The notes under the pieces were generated by a model that made no database searches, was not told the DNA's origin, and was given only the letters and a program-made list of their open reading frames with translations. From NCBI GenBank assembly GCA_946807835.1, contig OX327703.1:1185501-1249500 (forward strand): DNA of 64,000 nt, given 5' to 3'. Below are positions 45,180-56,700 of the stretch, in pieces; the stretch's first letter is position 1; each line of letters starts with the position of its first letter. The position numbers were made by a program, and so were the translations under genes. This DNA comes from Ailanthus altissimus. Taxonomy: Eukaryota; Streptophyta; Magnoliopsida; Sapindales; Simaroubaceae.

Positions 45180-46707
45180 TAACAGGACCCGACCTGAGCC
45201 CTCCTCGAGAATCGAGGCAGATCCTGCGATAACATGTGAGTAACATACTCTTTACGCATACATATGATACAATGTGGCTACCTACCTCAACAAAAAGTGT
45301 ACACATATGCTCCAATATACAAAACATATATAAATACACAGACTGAGACACTTATGCAGCTATGCACGTTGGTCAACCTCAAAATGTAATGACTGTATCA
45401 TACTGCACAAATACCTATGACAACCTGGAAACAAAATAGGGAAAGTAGGAAAAAAGGGTGAGCTTGTGGCTCAGTGAGTAGACATAATCTGAAAATATCA
45501 TATACTTTATATGTATTGTACACGTATAAATCTATATGATAAAATAATCAAGAAACTGTATACTGAGCAGTCAATAAACTTGTACTGAAAGCATGAGCTG
45601 TCATAAAATCTGTGCTAAAATTGAAATCATGACATAATACTGGGATCTAAAAATCTGAAAGCGCTAACTATCATAAAATCTATTATCAAGCTGAATATAG
45701 CTCTAAAAATATGTACTACATATATATACTAAAAACCACACCAAACTTGTACCCGGGAGAAAATCTGGTCTAACCTGGCGGAGTAACTCACGCACAGGCA
45801 GAGCGGGGGATCTAGGCAGGTCTAACCCAGCGGAATGTTACATCGCTCTGGCAAAGCAAACTAAAATGGTCTAATGCATGCGCAGAGCAACTACACTAAA
45901 GGAGAGGGTACGCATATGGTGGTTCAAAAACTACTACAATATAATATCATGACCATAATTATTCTGAAATAATTATTTTTGTACTAAACATAATTATAAA
46001 TTACACTATAATAAATTCTAAAACATTTCTGAATATACTAAATAGTATAAATATTGTTCTGTCTAAAATAAATCATAATTAAATCTGATAACGCGTAATT
46101 TAATCATAATTGACTGTATTAAAAACATATAAAATATATATAATTATCCACTCACAATGAGCGCTAATCTTGAGCTGGGTCTAGATTCTGAGATCTACCT
46201 GCTATCGGCACACCTCCTATATTATAGGGTGTAAAAATACATCATTAGTACCGATATGTATTATAAATATTAAAAAATAAATATTCTAATATCGCAAAAC
46301 TATTATCCGCTAAACCACTGGGTATAAATCTGACTACCCAAACTAATTTCCTAAAATTTTCTATTTTCTTTTCTTTTCTCCCTTTTTTTTTCTTTTTCTT
46401 TTTCTTTCTGTTTCTCTTTTTCCTTCTCTTCCTTCTCGGTGTCTTTTTCTTCTCCCTTTCTTTTCTTTTTCTTCTTTCTTTTCTTTTCTCTTTTTCTTCC
46501 TTCTCTCGGCTTTCTCTTCTTTCTTTTCTGGTTTTTCTTCTTCTTTCTCTGTTTCAACTTTTGCTTCTTTTTAAATGAAGCAATACCAAAACGATATATA
46601 TATATATACATGACGACGCCGCTTCATTCTTTCTTTTCTTTTTATTTTCTTTTTATTCTTTTTTTTGTTGCCACTAACCCATATATATGTGTTACACGTG
46701 TATTACA
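45180..46707 (-). repeat. 3' LTR of gypsy 1
   Basis: On the plus strand it starts TAACAGGACCCGACC and ends GTGTATTACA. It contains three imperfect repeats around GGTCTAACC/GCAGAGC at 45767-45890 and a pyrimidine-rich tract at 46355-46570. On the minus strand it starts TGTAATACACG and ends TGTTA, so the 3' terminus is TA rather than CA. Confidence 0.93.
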
Positions 46708-46710
46708 ATT

Positions 46711-46721
46711 CTTCCCCCCTT
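46711..46721 (-). promoter_or_regulatory. Polypurine tract of gypsy 1
   Basis: The minus strand reads AAGGGGGGAAG three bases before the 3' LTR. It fixes the LTR edge. Confidence 0.88.
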
Positions 46722-47060
46722 ATAAAAATTTCGTCCTCGAAATTCGTATACCTCTTTGAAACAAATGAGGATACTGAACTCTCATCTGATCCTTTCGTTC
46801 CCATGTAGCCTCTCCCACTGTATGATTCTTCCATAGGACTTTAACTAATGAAATAGTCTGATTAGTAGTACTTGCTGGCGATAGTCCACTATCTGAACAG
46901 GTTCCTCGTCATAAGTCAAGTTTGTCCTCAACTGAACTGGCTGAGTATCTAGAATGTGAGAAGGGTCAGGTATATACTTCCGCAACATAGAAACATGAAA
47001 CACATTATGAATGCGTGACAACTCAGGTGGTAATGCTAAGCGGTACGCAACCATACCAAC
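46722..47060 (-). pseudogene. Gypsy 1 pol C-terminus with chromodomain
   Basis: The frame 46845-47054 carries the integrase end LPPELSRIHNVFHVSMLRKY and PVQIVDYRQQVL. A shifted reading continues to about 46735 with VKVLW, EATWERKD and YPHLF, a chromodomain-like C-terminus. In chromoviruses this domain guides integration toward modified histones. A frameshift separates the two parts here. Confidence 0.82.
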
Positions 47061-48066
47061 CCTTTCCAGAATCTCATATGGCCCAATATATCTAGGACTT
47101 AATTTTCCCTGTTTCCCAAAACGAAGAACACCCTTCTATGGTGAGATCCGTAAGAAGACTCTGTCTCCTACTATAAACTCAAACTGTCTACGGCATTTAT
47201 CGGCATAACTTTTCTGTCTGTCTGTCTTGAGCTGCCTTGAGTCTGTCTCTGGTAATACTAATCTTCTCACTAGTGGCTTGAATAATCTCCGAACCCAACA
47301 ATTTTCTTTCTCCAACCTCATCCCAGCAAATCAGAGTTCTGCACTTTCTTCCATATAAAGCCTCATACGACGCCATCTGAATGCTAGACTGATAACTATT
47401 ATTATATGCAAACTCCATCAATGGTAAATAATCATCCTAATTACGCTTAAGCTGCAACATACAAGCTCTAAGCATATCCTCCAATATCTGTATAGTTCTC
47501 TCCGACTTTCCATCTGTCTGAGGATGAAAAGCTGTACTAAAGTTTAGCTTAGTGCCTAATGCCTTCTGTAAGCTATGCCAGAATCTAGAAGTGAATCGAG
47601 GGTCTCTATCTGATATGATGGACACTAGAGTCCCATGTAACCCTACAATCTCACTCACATATAAATGAGCTAGCATATCTAATGAGTATGAAATCTTATA
47701 AGGCAAGAAATAAGTAGACTTTGTGAGTCGATCAACAATCACCCAAATACTATCATGACCCCTTCGTGTATGAGGAAGCCCAACAACAAAGTCCATGGTA
47801 ATATGTTTCCACTTCCATTCAGGAACTGGAAGTGGTTGAGATAATCCTGCTGGCCTCTGATGTTCTGCTTTAACCTACTGACAAATCAGGCAGTGTGACA
47901 CAAACTCTGCAATCTCTCTTTTCATACCTTGCCACCAGTAATGTTCTCTCAAAGTACGATACATTTTAGTGCTGCCAGGATGTATAGCATAAGCTGAGCT
48001 GTGAGCTTCTTCTAAAATCTGCTTCTTTAACTCTGAGTTATTCAGAACACAAAGTCTGCTACCCAT
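47061..48066 (-). pseudogene. Gypsy 1 integrase
   Basis: The zinc-binding domain (47875-48066) shows HPGSTKMYRTLREHYWWQG and CLIC, an HHCC-type finger. The catalytic core (47437-47796) shows MDFVVGLP with the first Asp, SIISDRDPRFTSRFW with the second Asp, and FHPQTDGKSERTIQILEDML with the Glu, so the catalytic triad is intact. The C-terminal part (47136-47421) has FAYNNSYQSSIQMASYEALY and GRKCRT. Stops separate the three stretches. This enzyme would produce the GTATA 5-bp duplication seen around the element. Confidence 0.9.
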
Positions 48067-48123
48067 AACTAATGTCCCATCAGTTTTAAATGTTAAATCA
48101 ATTCACATTCCATTCTTTACTTC

Positions 48124-49038
48124 TTACTTAAGTTTAACTAAATTAGGATCCTGATCTTGAATCTCTCGAATCTGATCAATCAACATAGGCCTAACTTGAA
48201 AATGTGCTAGAAGAACTCCAGACTTGTCTACAGATAATTCAACCCCTATAGATCTTAATTCAACTAACAATGGAAGATAAGTCACTCTCAAATAAGCAAT
48301 AGAGCTAGAAGACTTCCTACTGAGTGCATCTGCTACCACATTCGCCTTACCTGGATGATAATCAATCGTACAGTCATAATCTTTTATTAATTCTAACCAT
48401 TTCCCTTGTCTCAGATTCAGATCTTTCTGTGTGAACAAATACTTCAAACTTGTGTGATCAGAGAAGATTTGACATGTAACACCATATAGATAATGTCTCC
48501 AAATCTTCAAGGCGAATACTACTGCTGCCAATTCTAAATCATGGGTTGGATAATTTAACTTATGTTTTTTAAGCTGCCTAGAAGCATAAGCTATCACCTT
48601 ACCATACTGCATCAATACACAACCTAACCCCTGTCTAGAAGCATTACTGTAAATTATAAATCCTTCAGTGCTAGATGGAAGAATAAGAACAAGAGTTAAA
48701 GTCAATCTTCTTTTAAGCTCTTGGAAACTATGTTCACATTCATCAGTCCACACAAACTTTACATTTTTTCTGGTCAACTTTGTAAGCGGTACAGCAATCT
48801 TAGAGAAGTCTTTAACAAATCTCCGATAATAACCTGCTAGACCTAGAAAACTTCTAATTTCTGTCACACTAGTTGGTCGCTCCCAATTTACCACAGCTTC
48901 AATTTTTTGAGGATCCACATAAATTTCATCTGTTGAGATCACATGGCCTAGAAATGTAACTTTATCTAGCCAGAACTGACATTTGCTAAACTTAGCATAT
49001 AACTGTTTATTCCTCAAAATCTGTAACACTATCCTCAA
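48124..49038 (-). pseudogene. Gypsy 1 reverse transcriptase thumb and RNase H
   Basis: An open stretch of 304 codons starts in the thumb ([27 protein letters not shown]) and continues as a Ty3-type RNase [21 protein letters not shown], where the first catalytic Asp (YSDAS in relatives) is Asn, then [20 protein letters not shown] with the Glu, [11 protein letters not shown] with the second Asp, and [13 protein letters not shown] with the last Asp. It is separated from the palm by one TAG stop at 49039-49041. Confidence 0.92.
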
Positions 49039-49713
49039 ATGCTATGCATGCTCCTCTGTACTCCGTGAATACACAAGAATATCATCAATAAAAACTATAA
49101 CAAATCGATTAAGATAGGGACGAAATACCCTATTCATAAGGTCTATGAATGTAGCTGGAGCATTAGTCAACCCAAATGGCATTACTAAAAACTCATAATG
49201 CCCATATCGAGTTCTGAAAGCAATCTTAGCCACATCAATATCTCTAATCTTTAACTGATGATACCCTGATCGTAAATCGATCTTTGAGAAAATCTTTGTA
49301 CCCTGTAACTGATCAAATAAATCATCAATACGAGGGAGTGGATACTTGTTGTGTATAGTGACTTTATTTAGCTCCCTATAATCAATGCATAGCCTCAAAG
49401 TTCCATCCTTCTTTTTAATAAACAATACTGGTGCTCCCCATGGTGATACACTAGGTCTGATGAAACCCTTATCTACCAATTCTTGTAATTGAGTCTTCAA
49501 TTCTTTTAACTCTGAAGGGGCCATTCTGTATGGTGCTTTGAAGATAAGAGTTATGTCTGGAACCAAATCAATACCAAAATCAATCTCCCTATCTGGTGGT
49601 AAGCTTGGAAGATCTTCAGGAAATACATCTGGAAAATCTCTTACCACTGGAATATCTTCTAATGTAACCCCATTGACTCTGGTATCAATAACATGTGCCA
49701 AATAGGCTGGACA
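49039..49713 (-). pseudogene. Gypsy 1 reverse transcriptase (fingers and palm)
   Basis: An open stretch of 219 codons shows the canonical Ty3/gypsy motifs [79 protein letters not shown] and the catalytic FIDDILVYS, all intact. It ends at a single in-frame TAG that cuts it from the thumb and RNase H domains. Upstream it is separated from the protease by a stop. Confidence 0.93.
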
Positions 49714-50340
49714 TCATTTTCTGAGCAACCGTTTAGCTGTCATAGCAGATATAACACATGATGGAAGAACTCGTCGCTCTCCACAAAAAATAATATCAGG
49801 CTCTCCGTGTCTTCTAAATATAACTTCATTTCGAAAATAGTCTACAGTAGCATAGTGATTAGCTAACCAGACCATCCCAAGTATTGCATCAAAATCATGT
49901 ATAGCAAGAGAAATTAAATCTGCTACCATCTCACTACTACCCACTTTGATAACACAACCCCGAAATACATTCTCAGCCAATAATGATTCTCCAACCGGTG
50001 TGGCTACCACCAAACTACAATTTAGGGGTTTTAACACTCTATTCGCATGCACAGCAAAGATACTAGAAATAAAAGAATGCGAAGAGCCCGGATCAATTAA
50101 AATATGGGCCTCTCGGCCAAAAATAGTCAGCATACCTGTAACAACATATGGGGTAGCCTGTGCCTCTTGCTGAGTCAAAGCAAATACACGTGCCTGGCTA
50201 CGAGGTCGACCTGGCTGACCCTTCTGTGGATCTCTACTAACTCTTAAAGCTCTAGGTTGTACACCAGTACTAGAGATAAGCTCTTCTGTCTGATCCTCTA
50301 GGTCTTTGAATATTGCCACTGCCACCTTGAAAACCCTGAG
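49714..50340 (-). pseudogene. Gypsy 1 protease
   Basis: An open frame of 203 codons carries the retroviral-type aspartic protease: ILIDPGSSHSFISSIFAVHA has the catalytic Asp in an altered loop (D-P-G rather than D-S/T-G, as seen in many plant gypsy copies), followed by LIDPGSS-linked CSLVVATPVGESL and FDAILGMVWLANH. It would cleave the gag-pol precursor. Confidence 0.88.
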
Positions 50341-50861
50341 AAGCTGTACTCTGTGCTAAGCTACTACTCCGAAGAAGATGATGGCAATTTCTCCTCAAAT
50401 TTTCAGCTTATTCGCAATGGTAGCAACTTCTAAAACCTCTCAGACACTGTCTCTCATTACTCATCCCACACATGGAACACTGAGGGTACCTTTTTATACT
50501 AGCACTACTACTTAACTGGCGACTGCCTCGGGGCCTCTGACTCCCTATATTGCTTCCAACAGACTGAGGCACAAAACTCTAACTAGAACTCTGTCTCTGT
50601 CCTCCTGATAGCATAGGGCTCTGACCATACCATTGTCTACCAGAATACCCCGCATGGGATGTCTCTCCTCCAAGTGCTCTACTGCTACTTGATCCACCAA
50701 CTAACCAACCATGGCCTGATTTCTGCTTGAATGACTGGGCTCTGCGTGCCTCTACTAGGCTTCTCTCAACTCTCATTGCAGCCCCTACCAACTCACTGAA
50801 ATCACTGTGCCCCATAGCTGTAATTGTTGTCCTGATATTGCCTCTAAGACCCTGTTCAAAC
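50341..50861 (-). pseudogene. Gypsy 1 gag, C-terminal part with zinc knuckle
   Basis: The frame 50579-50861 has FEQGLRGNIRTTITAMGHSD and GAAMRVERSLVEARR, typical of retrotrans_gag. A zinc-binding stretch at about 50390-50490 reads CSMCGMSNERQCLRG, then CYHCE, a stop, and AENLRRNC, where the knuckle His appears as Asn. It is interrupted at 50861 by a solo LTR. Confidence 0.82.
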
Positions 50862-51834
50862 TGATGCGATATTTCTATATCATAAATTAAGTGCAAGTAT
50901 ACACTATCGTATGCAAGTAATAAAGAGACTAATTAGTCGGATGTCGAACCCACAGGGATAATTTCTTCTTATTAACCAATTACTAAAATTATGTCTTTCT
51001 AATAATTATTAAGAAAAATAAAAATTCAAGAATGAATGTAGAAAATATAACAGTAAAAACACAAAGCAATGAGATTTAAAGATAGCAACGTAGAGAAAAC
51101 CTAGGATTAATATTATCCCTCAATATGTTTCTAATGAATAATCCTCTAATATTTAACTCACTTAGTCTTTATTATTGATCAAGACACTAATGTATTCACA
51201 AGCCTCTTCCAAGGTCATGCAAGTATACCTTAATTTACCAAATACCTATATTCCTATGGTACTTGTAATAAATTAAGATTCATTAAGATTAGGTCTTATT
51301 GATCATACATGCCAATTAGGTATATTCCTATCCTGAGTTGAAACTTGCATATGCAACATTGAATGTTACTCTACAATCATGCATCAAATTACCTAGGTCT
51401 AAATATTATGATTCCTCTTCCGAGTTTATCAAAATATTATCAATTCATTCACCATATATTGGCCAGATATATTGAAGCATTAAACACAAGTAATTTAAAT
51501 AATAAAAGACTAAGTTTATTAAATACTAAAAGATATGGCAATTAAACACACATATTGAGTTCAAATATTAACCCTAGAAAATAAGTTTAGCTCATGGCTA
51601 CAAGAGAACAGCAGTAAAAATAATTATAAATCATGATACAATTATTAGCAAACCGATATAGACGTCGAATTGCTCTTAATTGCGCTGCCTAGGAACTCTT
51701 GATGCCAAAGAACGTCTTGTATCTCTCTCTAAAGTTGCTTCAACTAAGCTCCTATTGCTCTCCAAGACTCGTACTCCGTATTCTTGGTGCTCTTGGGTCG
51801 TCTTGGATTCCTCCTTAAAGGCTGGGAACGAGTG

Positions 51835-51847
51835 GCTTTATATAGGG
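51835..51847 (-). promoter_or_regulatory. TATA box of the solo LTR
   Basis: The minus strand reads CCCTATATAAAGCC around this position, just downstream of the GC-rich repeats in LTR orientation. The layout is the same as in copia A. Confidence 0.6.
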
Positions 51848-51898
51848 ATTGATATGAGCTTGAAAATCTCAATTCTCGTCGGACTAGGACTCGCACTA

Positions 51899-52122
51899 CC
51901 GCTGGCGCGCTATGCATCTGTCGCTGGGGCGACGCGTGAAAAAGCCTTCACCGCTGGAGCGGTGGGATCTTGGCGCTGGGGCGCTGCATGAAAACGGCTT
52001 CACCGCTGGCGCGGTGAATTTATGGCGCTGGGGCGCTATACGCGACTTAAGCAAGTCGTTTTTCTTATTTCGATCACTATTTCAGCGCTGGGGCGAAAAT
52101 CCTTGTGGCGCTGGGGCGATGG
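51899..52122. repeat. CpG-rich minisatellite in the solo LTR (52-bp unit)
   Basis: CGCTGGGGCG occurs five times, at 51922, 51974, 52026, 52086 and 52109; the first three are 52 bp apart. Quasi-palindromes CCGCTGGAGCGG and CCGCTGGCGCGG alternate with it. This block stands out from the AT-rich surroundings. Confidence 0.9.
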
Positions 52123-52305
52123 ACACATACTTTGAAAACTTTGCATTTTAGTCCCTGTTTTCGCTCCTTTTGCATTCTTTCTTTAAATTTCATTCAAGTC
52201 CCTATAAATAACAATAATGCACATAAATAGCCATCTATTCTCATAAAATCATAAAATATCAATAATAAAAACATGAGAAAATATATGACAAATTTGCCCT
52301 TATCA

Positions 52306-53014
52306 CAAACCTCTTACATTTATCCCTCTCATTCTGTATTGCATAAGAAGCGAACCTCGACAACTTTATAAAACGGTTCTCGTACTCCTCCACGGTCATC
52401 AATCCATGTTCTAACTCAAAGAACTTACTAGCCTGGATATCTTGGTAAACCATAGGAAAGAATTTAACATTAAATTCCTTACAAAAATCAGCCTAACTAA
52501 TCACCCCTCCATACCTACATGATACTGATCTCCACTAGTGGTATGCCCCACCCTCAAGTAAAAATATAGCAAAGGAAACCCTCTCATCATCAGTACATCT
52601 CATAACATCAAATATCTGTTCTACTCTAGTCAACCATGACTTTGCATCATCTGGCTCTGTAGTGCCTGAAAAATTCTCTGCCCCCAAACTACGAACACGC
52701 TCTATTGTGTTCTCTCTCTTGGGTGGTCCCTGTGTTTGTCTCTCTATTGTAACAGTAACTAATTGAGCCAGTCTATCTATGGATTGCTCTAAGGCAAGTC
52801 TATCAAACTGTCCCTGTGTAGGCTACATCACAGGTTGTGGCACTAACTGAGGGTGTATCTCTTCTACAATAGGACCAGGCTGAGTTTGAGCTATGGGTAT
52901 AGGGGGAACTGACTCAGCTACTTCCTCTCTAATAGATTCCTCCATTCTATCTGATACTAATGGAGCTCCTAATTCAGCCACAAGTTTCGTGCGAGGTCGG
53001 CCACGTGGATGCAT
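52306..53014 (-). pseudogene. Gypsy 1 gag, N-terminal part
   Basis: Starts at 53014 with MHPRGRPRTKLVAELG, followed by a Pro and Ile-rich linker, and continues after a shift with MVYQDIQASKFFELEHGLMT, VEEYENRFIKLSRFA and ERDKCKRF, the retrotrans_gag core that resumes on the other side of the solo LTR. The first 60 or so codons and the core are in different frames. Confidence 0.82.
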
Positions 53015-53100
53015 GATGAAAATCTATAAAATGCAACAATTCATTAACGACATCTCTAACATTCATGTATCATGTACTAGTTTACAGAATCTAAAACCAT

Positions 53101-53112
53101 GCTTTGATACCA
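53101..53112 (-). promoter_or_regulatory. Primer-binding site of gypsy 1
   Basis: The minus strand reads TGGTATCAAAGC three bases inside the 5' LTR, complementary to initiator Met-tRNA with one change. Confidence 0.85.
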
Positions 53113-53115
53113 AAC

Positions 53116-54677
53116 TAACAGGACCCGACCCAAGTCCTCCTCGAGAATCGAGGTAGATCCTGCGATGACATGTGACTAACATACTCTTTACTCATACATA
53201 TGATACAATGAGGCTACCTGCCTCAACAAAAAGTGTACACATGTGCTCCAATATACAAAACATATACAAATACATAGACTGAGACACTTATGCAGCTATG
53301 CATGTTGGCTAACCTCAAAATGTGATGACTGTATCACACTGCACAGATACCTGTGACAACCTGGAAAAAAAATAGGGAAAATAGGAAAAAGGGTGAGCTT
53401 GTGGCTTAGTGAGTGGACATAATCTGAAAATATCATATATTTTATACGTATTGTACACGTATAAATCTGTATGATAAAATAATCAAGAAACTGTAAACTG
53501 AGTAGTCAATAAACTTGTACTGAAAGTATGAGCTGTCATAAAATCTGTGCTAAAATTGAAATCACGACATAATACTGGCATCTGAAAATCTGAAAGCGCT
53601 AACTATCATAAAATCTATTATCAAGCTGAATATAGCTCTAGAAACATATACTACATATATATACTGAAAACCACATCAAACTTGTACTTGGGGGAAAATT
53701 TGGTCTAACCTGGCGGAATAACTCACGCACAGGCAGAGCTGGGGATCTAAGCTGGTCTAACCCGGCAGAATGTTACATCGCTCGAGCAGAGCAAATTAAA
53801 CTGGTCTAACGCATGCACAGAGCAAGTATACTAAAGGGGAGGGTACGCATATGGTGGTTCAAAAACTATTACAATATAATATCATGACCATAATTATTCT
53901 AAAATAATTATTTATAATTATACTGAACACAATTATAAATTGCACTATAATAAATTCTAAAATATTTCTGAATATACTAAATAGTATAAATATTTTTCTG
54001 TCTAAAATAAATTATAATTAAATCTGATAATGCGTAATTTAATCATAATTGACTTATTAAAAATATATAAAATATATATAGTTATCCACTCACAATGAGC
54101 GCTAATCCTGAGTTGGGTCTTGATTTTGAGATCTACCCGCTATCGGCACACCTCCTATATCATAGGGTGTAAAAATACATCATTAGTACCAATATATATT
54201 ATAAATATTAAAAAATAAATATTCTAATATCGTAAAACTATTACCCGCTAAACCACTGGGTATAAATCTGACTACCCAAACTAATTTCCTAAAATTTTCT
54301 ATTTTCTTTTCTTTTCTCCCTTTTTTTTCTTTTTCTTTCTCTTTTTCCTTCTCTTCTTTCTCGGTGTCTTTTTCTTCTCCCTTTCTTTTCTTTCTTTTCT
54401 TCTTCTTTTCTTTTTCTTCTTTCTTTACTTTCCTCTTTTTCTTCCTTCTCTCGGCTTTCTCTTCTTTCTTTTCCGGTTTTTCTTCTTCTTTCTCTGTTTC
54501 AACTTTTGCTTCTTTTCCTCTCCGTTTCGATTGCTTCTTTTCAAATGAAGCAATACCAAAACAATATATATATATACATGACGGCGCCGCTTCATTCTTT
54601 CTTTTCTTTTTATTTTATTTTTATTCTTTTTTTTTTGTTGCCATTAACCCATATATATGTGTTACGCATGTATTATA
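53116..54677 (-). repeat. 5' LTR of gypsy 1
   Basis: On the plus strand it starts TAACAGGACCCGACC and ends CATGTATTATA (one change from the TTACA edge of the other LTR), followed by the target duplication GTATA. It has the same internal repeats and pyrimidine-rich tract (54297-54545) as the 3' LTR. Confidence 0.92.
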
Positions 54678-54682
54678 GTATA

Positions 54683-55180
54683 AAGGTAAAGGAAACATAA
54701 AGAAGTACATTATAGAAATGTCTAATCTTGTTACAAGATTATGGGTACTAAAGTTAGAGTTGTCTGATGACATTATCGTGCACCTGGTCTTGATCTCTTC
54801 CTGTACAATACAGTCATTTTGAGATTAGTTATCACACTCAAAAGAGAAATGGACTCTTAATGAGCTCATTGCTCAATGTGTGCAAGAGGAAAAGAGATTG
54901 AAACAAGAAAAGATAAAACATGTTCATGTAGCAACTTCTTCTAATGACAATGCTATCAACAAGAAAAAGAAATGGGATAATAAAGGAAAAAGAGCTGCAG
55001 ACATTAGAACTTCATAGCCTAAGGTGTAAAAGAAACTAAATGCTAAAATATCTTGTTACTTTTGCAAGAAAGTTGGACATGTGAAAAAGAATTGTTCCAA
55101 GTATGCAAAATAGCTTGACAAAAAGGGTAAACTTCTCAACTTTATTTGTTCAAAAGTTAATTTAGCTTTAATACCAAGTC
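54683..55180 (+). pseudogene. Copia B gag, C-terminal part with zinc knuckle
   Basis: Resumes the gag reading after gypsy 1 (MSNLVTRLWVLKLELSDDII, TLNELIAQCVQEEKRL). A complete zinc knuckle CYFCKKVGHVKKNC (CX2CX4HX4C) lies at about 55060-55100. Several stops break the frame. Confidence 0.82.
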
Positions 55181-56700
55181 ACACTTAGTGGATAGATACG
55201 GGTGGGTGCAACTATTCACATAAGTGTGACTATGTAGGATTGTCTAAAGAGCCGACCGCCAACTGATGTTGAAAGATTCTTCTATGGGTGATGGCAACAA
55301 GGCTCCTGTTGAGGCAATTGGATTATTTTGATTACAATTAGAATTTGGTTATTATTTAGATTTGCATGAGACATTTTATGTGCCGTCATTTAGACAGAAT
55401 TTAGTTTATATTTCTTGTTTGGACAAATTTAGTTACTCTTGTTCTTTTAGAAATGGAAAGTTTAGTCTCTTTCAGAATTTAAATATTATTGGTACGGATC
55501 TTTAGTTGATAATTTATATTAATTGAATCTTCATGCCTCACAAATTAATGAAACTTTGCACGCAAGAAATTATGGTATAAAGCGCAAATTAATTAATGAG
55601 AATTCTTATATGTTATAGCATAAGCGTTTAAGACACATTTCTAAACAAAGAATTCAAAGGTTTATGTCAGAAAGAATTCTGAATTCACTTGATTTTGTAG
55701 ATTTTGAAATATGTATTGAATGTATTAAAGGAAAATAAATAAATGTTAAAAAAATTGGTGACAACAGGAGTTCAATATCTTGGAATTAATCCATACTAAT
55801 ATTTGTGGTTCATTCCCTATGGCTTCTTGGAATGGTCAGCAATATTTTATTACTTTCCTAAATGATTGTTCTCATTATGAGTATCTATACTTGATTTGTG
55901 AGAAGTTTCAATCATTGGACATTTTCAAGGCTTATAAAGTTGAAGTAGAAAATTGGCTTGGCAAGAAAATTAAAACCGTTAAATCTGAGCGTGTGGTGAA
56001 TTCTATGGTAGATATAATGGATCAGGTGAACAATATCCAGGCCCTTTTGTGAGACATTTGCAAGAATGTGGCATCGTTCCTCAATACACCATACCGGGGA
56101 CTCCAAGTCAAAATGGTGTAGCTGAAAGATGAAATCAGACCTTAAAGAATATGGTTAGAAGTATGATAAATCATTCTTCTTTACCAGAATCTATTTGGGG
56201 TAAAGCCTTAAAAACTGAAGTATATATCCTTAATCAAGTTCCAAGTAAAGCAGTAGCTAAAATTTCATATGAGTTATGGACTGGAAGAAGCCTAGTATTA
56301 GGCAATTGCATATCTAGGGTTGTCCAGCTGAGGCTAGACCATACAGGACTAGTGAAAGAAAGTTGGACTCAAGAATAATAAGCTACTACTTTGTTGGATA
56401 CTCAAAGAGATCGAGTGGTTTCAAGTTTTATGATCCTTCAAGTAGATATTTTTTCGAAATAGGGAATGCTAAGTTCATTGAGGATGTTGAATATAGTGGG
56501 AGTCCTAAACTCGGGAACATTATCTTTGAACAAGAATATATAACTATTTCTAATGTTGATTTTGATAATGAGCAAGTAATTGCACCTGTCATTATGCAGG
56601 ATGCAAATACAAATAATCAAGATGTTCCTGAGATACCTTCTGCTAATATTGAAGAACATACTCCTACTCATGTAGAGGAGCAACGACAATAACCTCAATT
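55181..56700 (+). pseudogene. Copia B protease and integrase, degenerate
   Basis: The protease region at about 55185 reads WIDTGGCNYSH with D-T-G intact. GAG-pre-integrase follows near 55620 (HKRLRHISK). The integrase frame 55780-56052 starts LIHTNICGSF, where the first catalytic Asp (IHTD in relatives) is Asn, and contains VKSERVVNS, where the second (KSDRG) is Glu. The frames 56151-56378 and 56363-56692 carry the C-terminal part ([40 protein letters not shown]). An active integrase is excluded. Confidence 0.85.

Larger units (their letters stand above)
50862..52305 (-). mobile_element. Solo LTR (1444 bp), Tat/Athila-like, in gypsy 1 gag
   Basis: Plus-strand edges are TGATGCGATATT and GCCCTTATCA, flanked by a perfect target duplication CAAAC (50857-50861 and 52306-52310). 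The gag frame continues across the empty site. On the minus strand it starts TGATAAGGGCAAATTTG and ends with a CTGTGGGTTCGACATCC block (plus 50939-50957) followed by GCATCA, features I associate with plant Tat/Athila gypsy LTRs. A TATA box lies at 51835-51847 on the minus strand, next to a CpG-rich minisatellite at 51899-52122. No internal region is present, so recombination between two LTRs is likely. Confidence 0.85.
45180..54677 (-). mobile_element. Ty3/gypsy chromovirus 1 (Tekay/Del-like), inside copia B gag
   Basis: The element is 9498 bp including a 1444-bp solo LTR; its own length is about 8.05 kb. LTRs are at 45180-46707 and 53116-54677, with a perfect target duplication GTATA at 45175-45179 and 54678-54682. 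The domain order gag, protease, reverse transcriptase, RNase H, integrase, chromodomain is that of Ty3/gypsy chromoviruses, and the sequences resemble the Tekay/Del lineage. LTRs differ at 19 of roughly the first 250 positions by hand count, mostly transitions. Each coding domain is nearly open but separated by stops or shifts. Confidence 0.95.

Noticed and set aside
46351..46611. Lys, Glu and Arg-rich open frame on the minus strand
   Set aside because: It is only the translation of the polypurine side of the gypsy 1 LTR tract; there is no codon bias or homologue-like domain, and the equivalent reading on the other LTR is broken.
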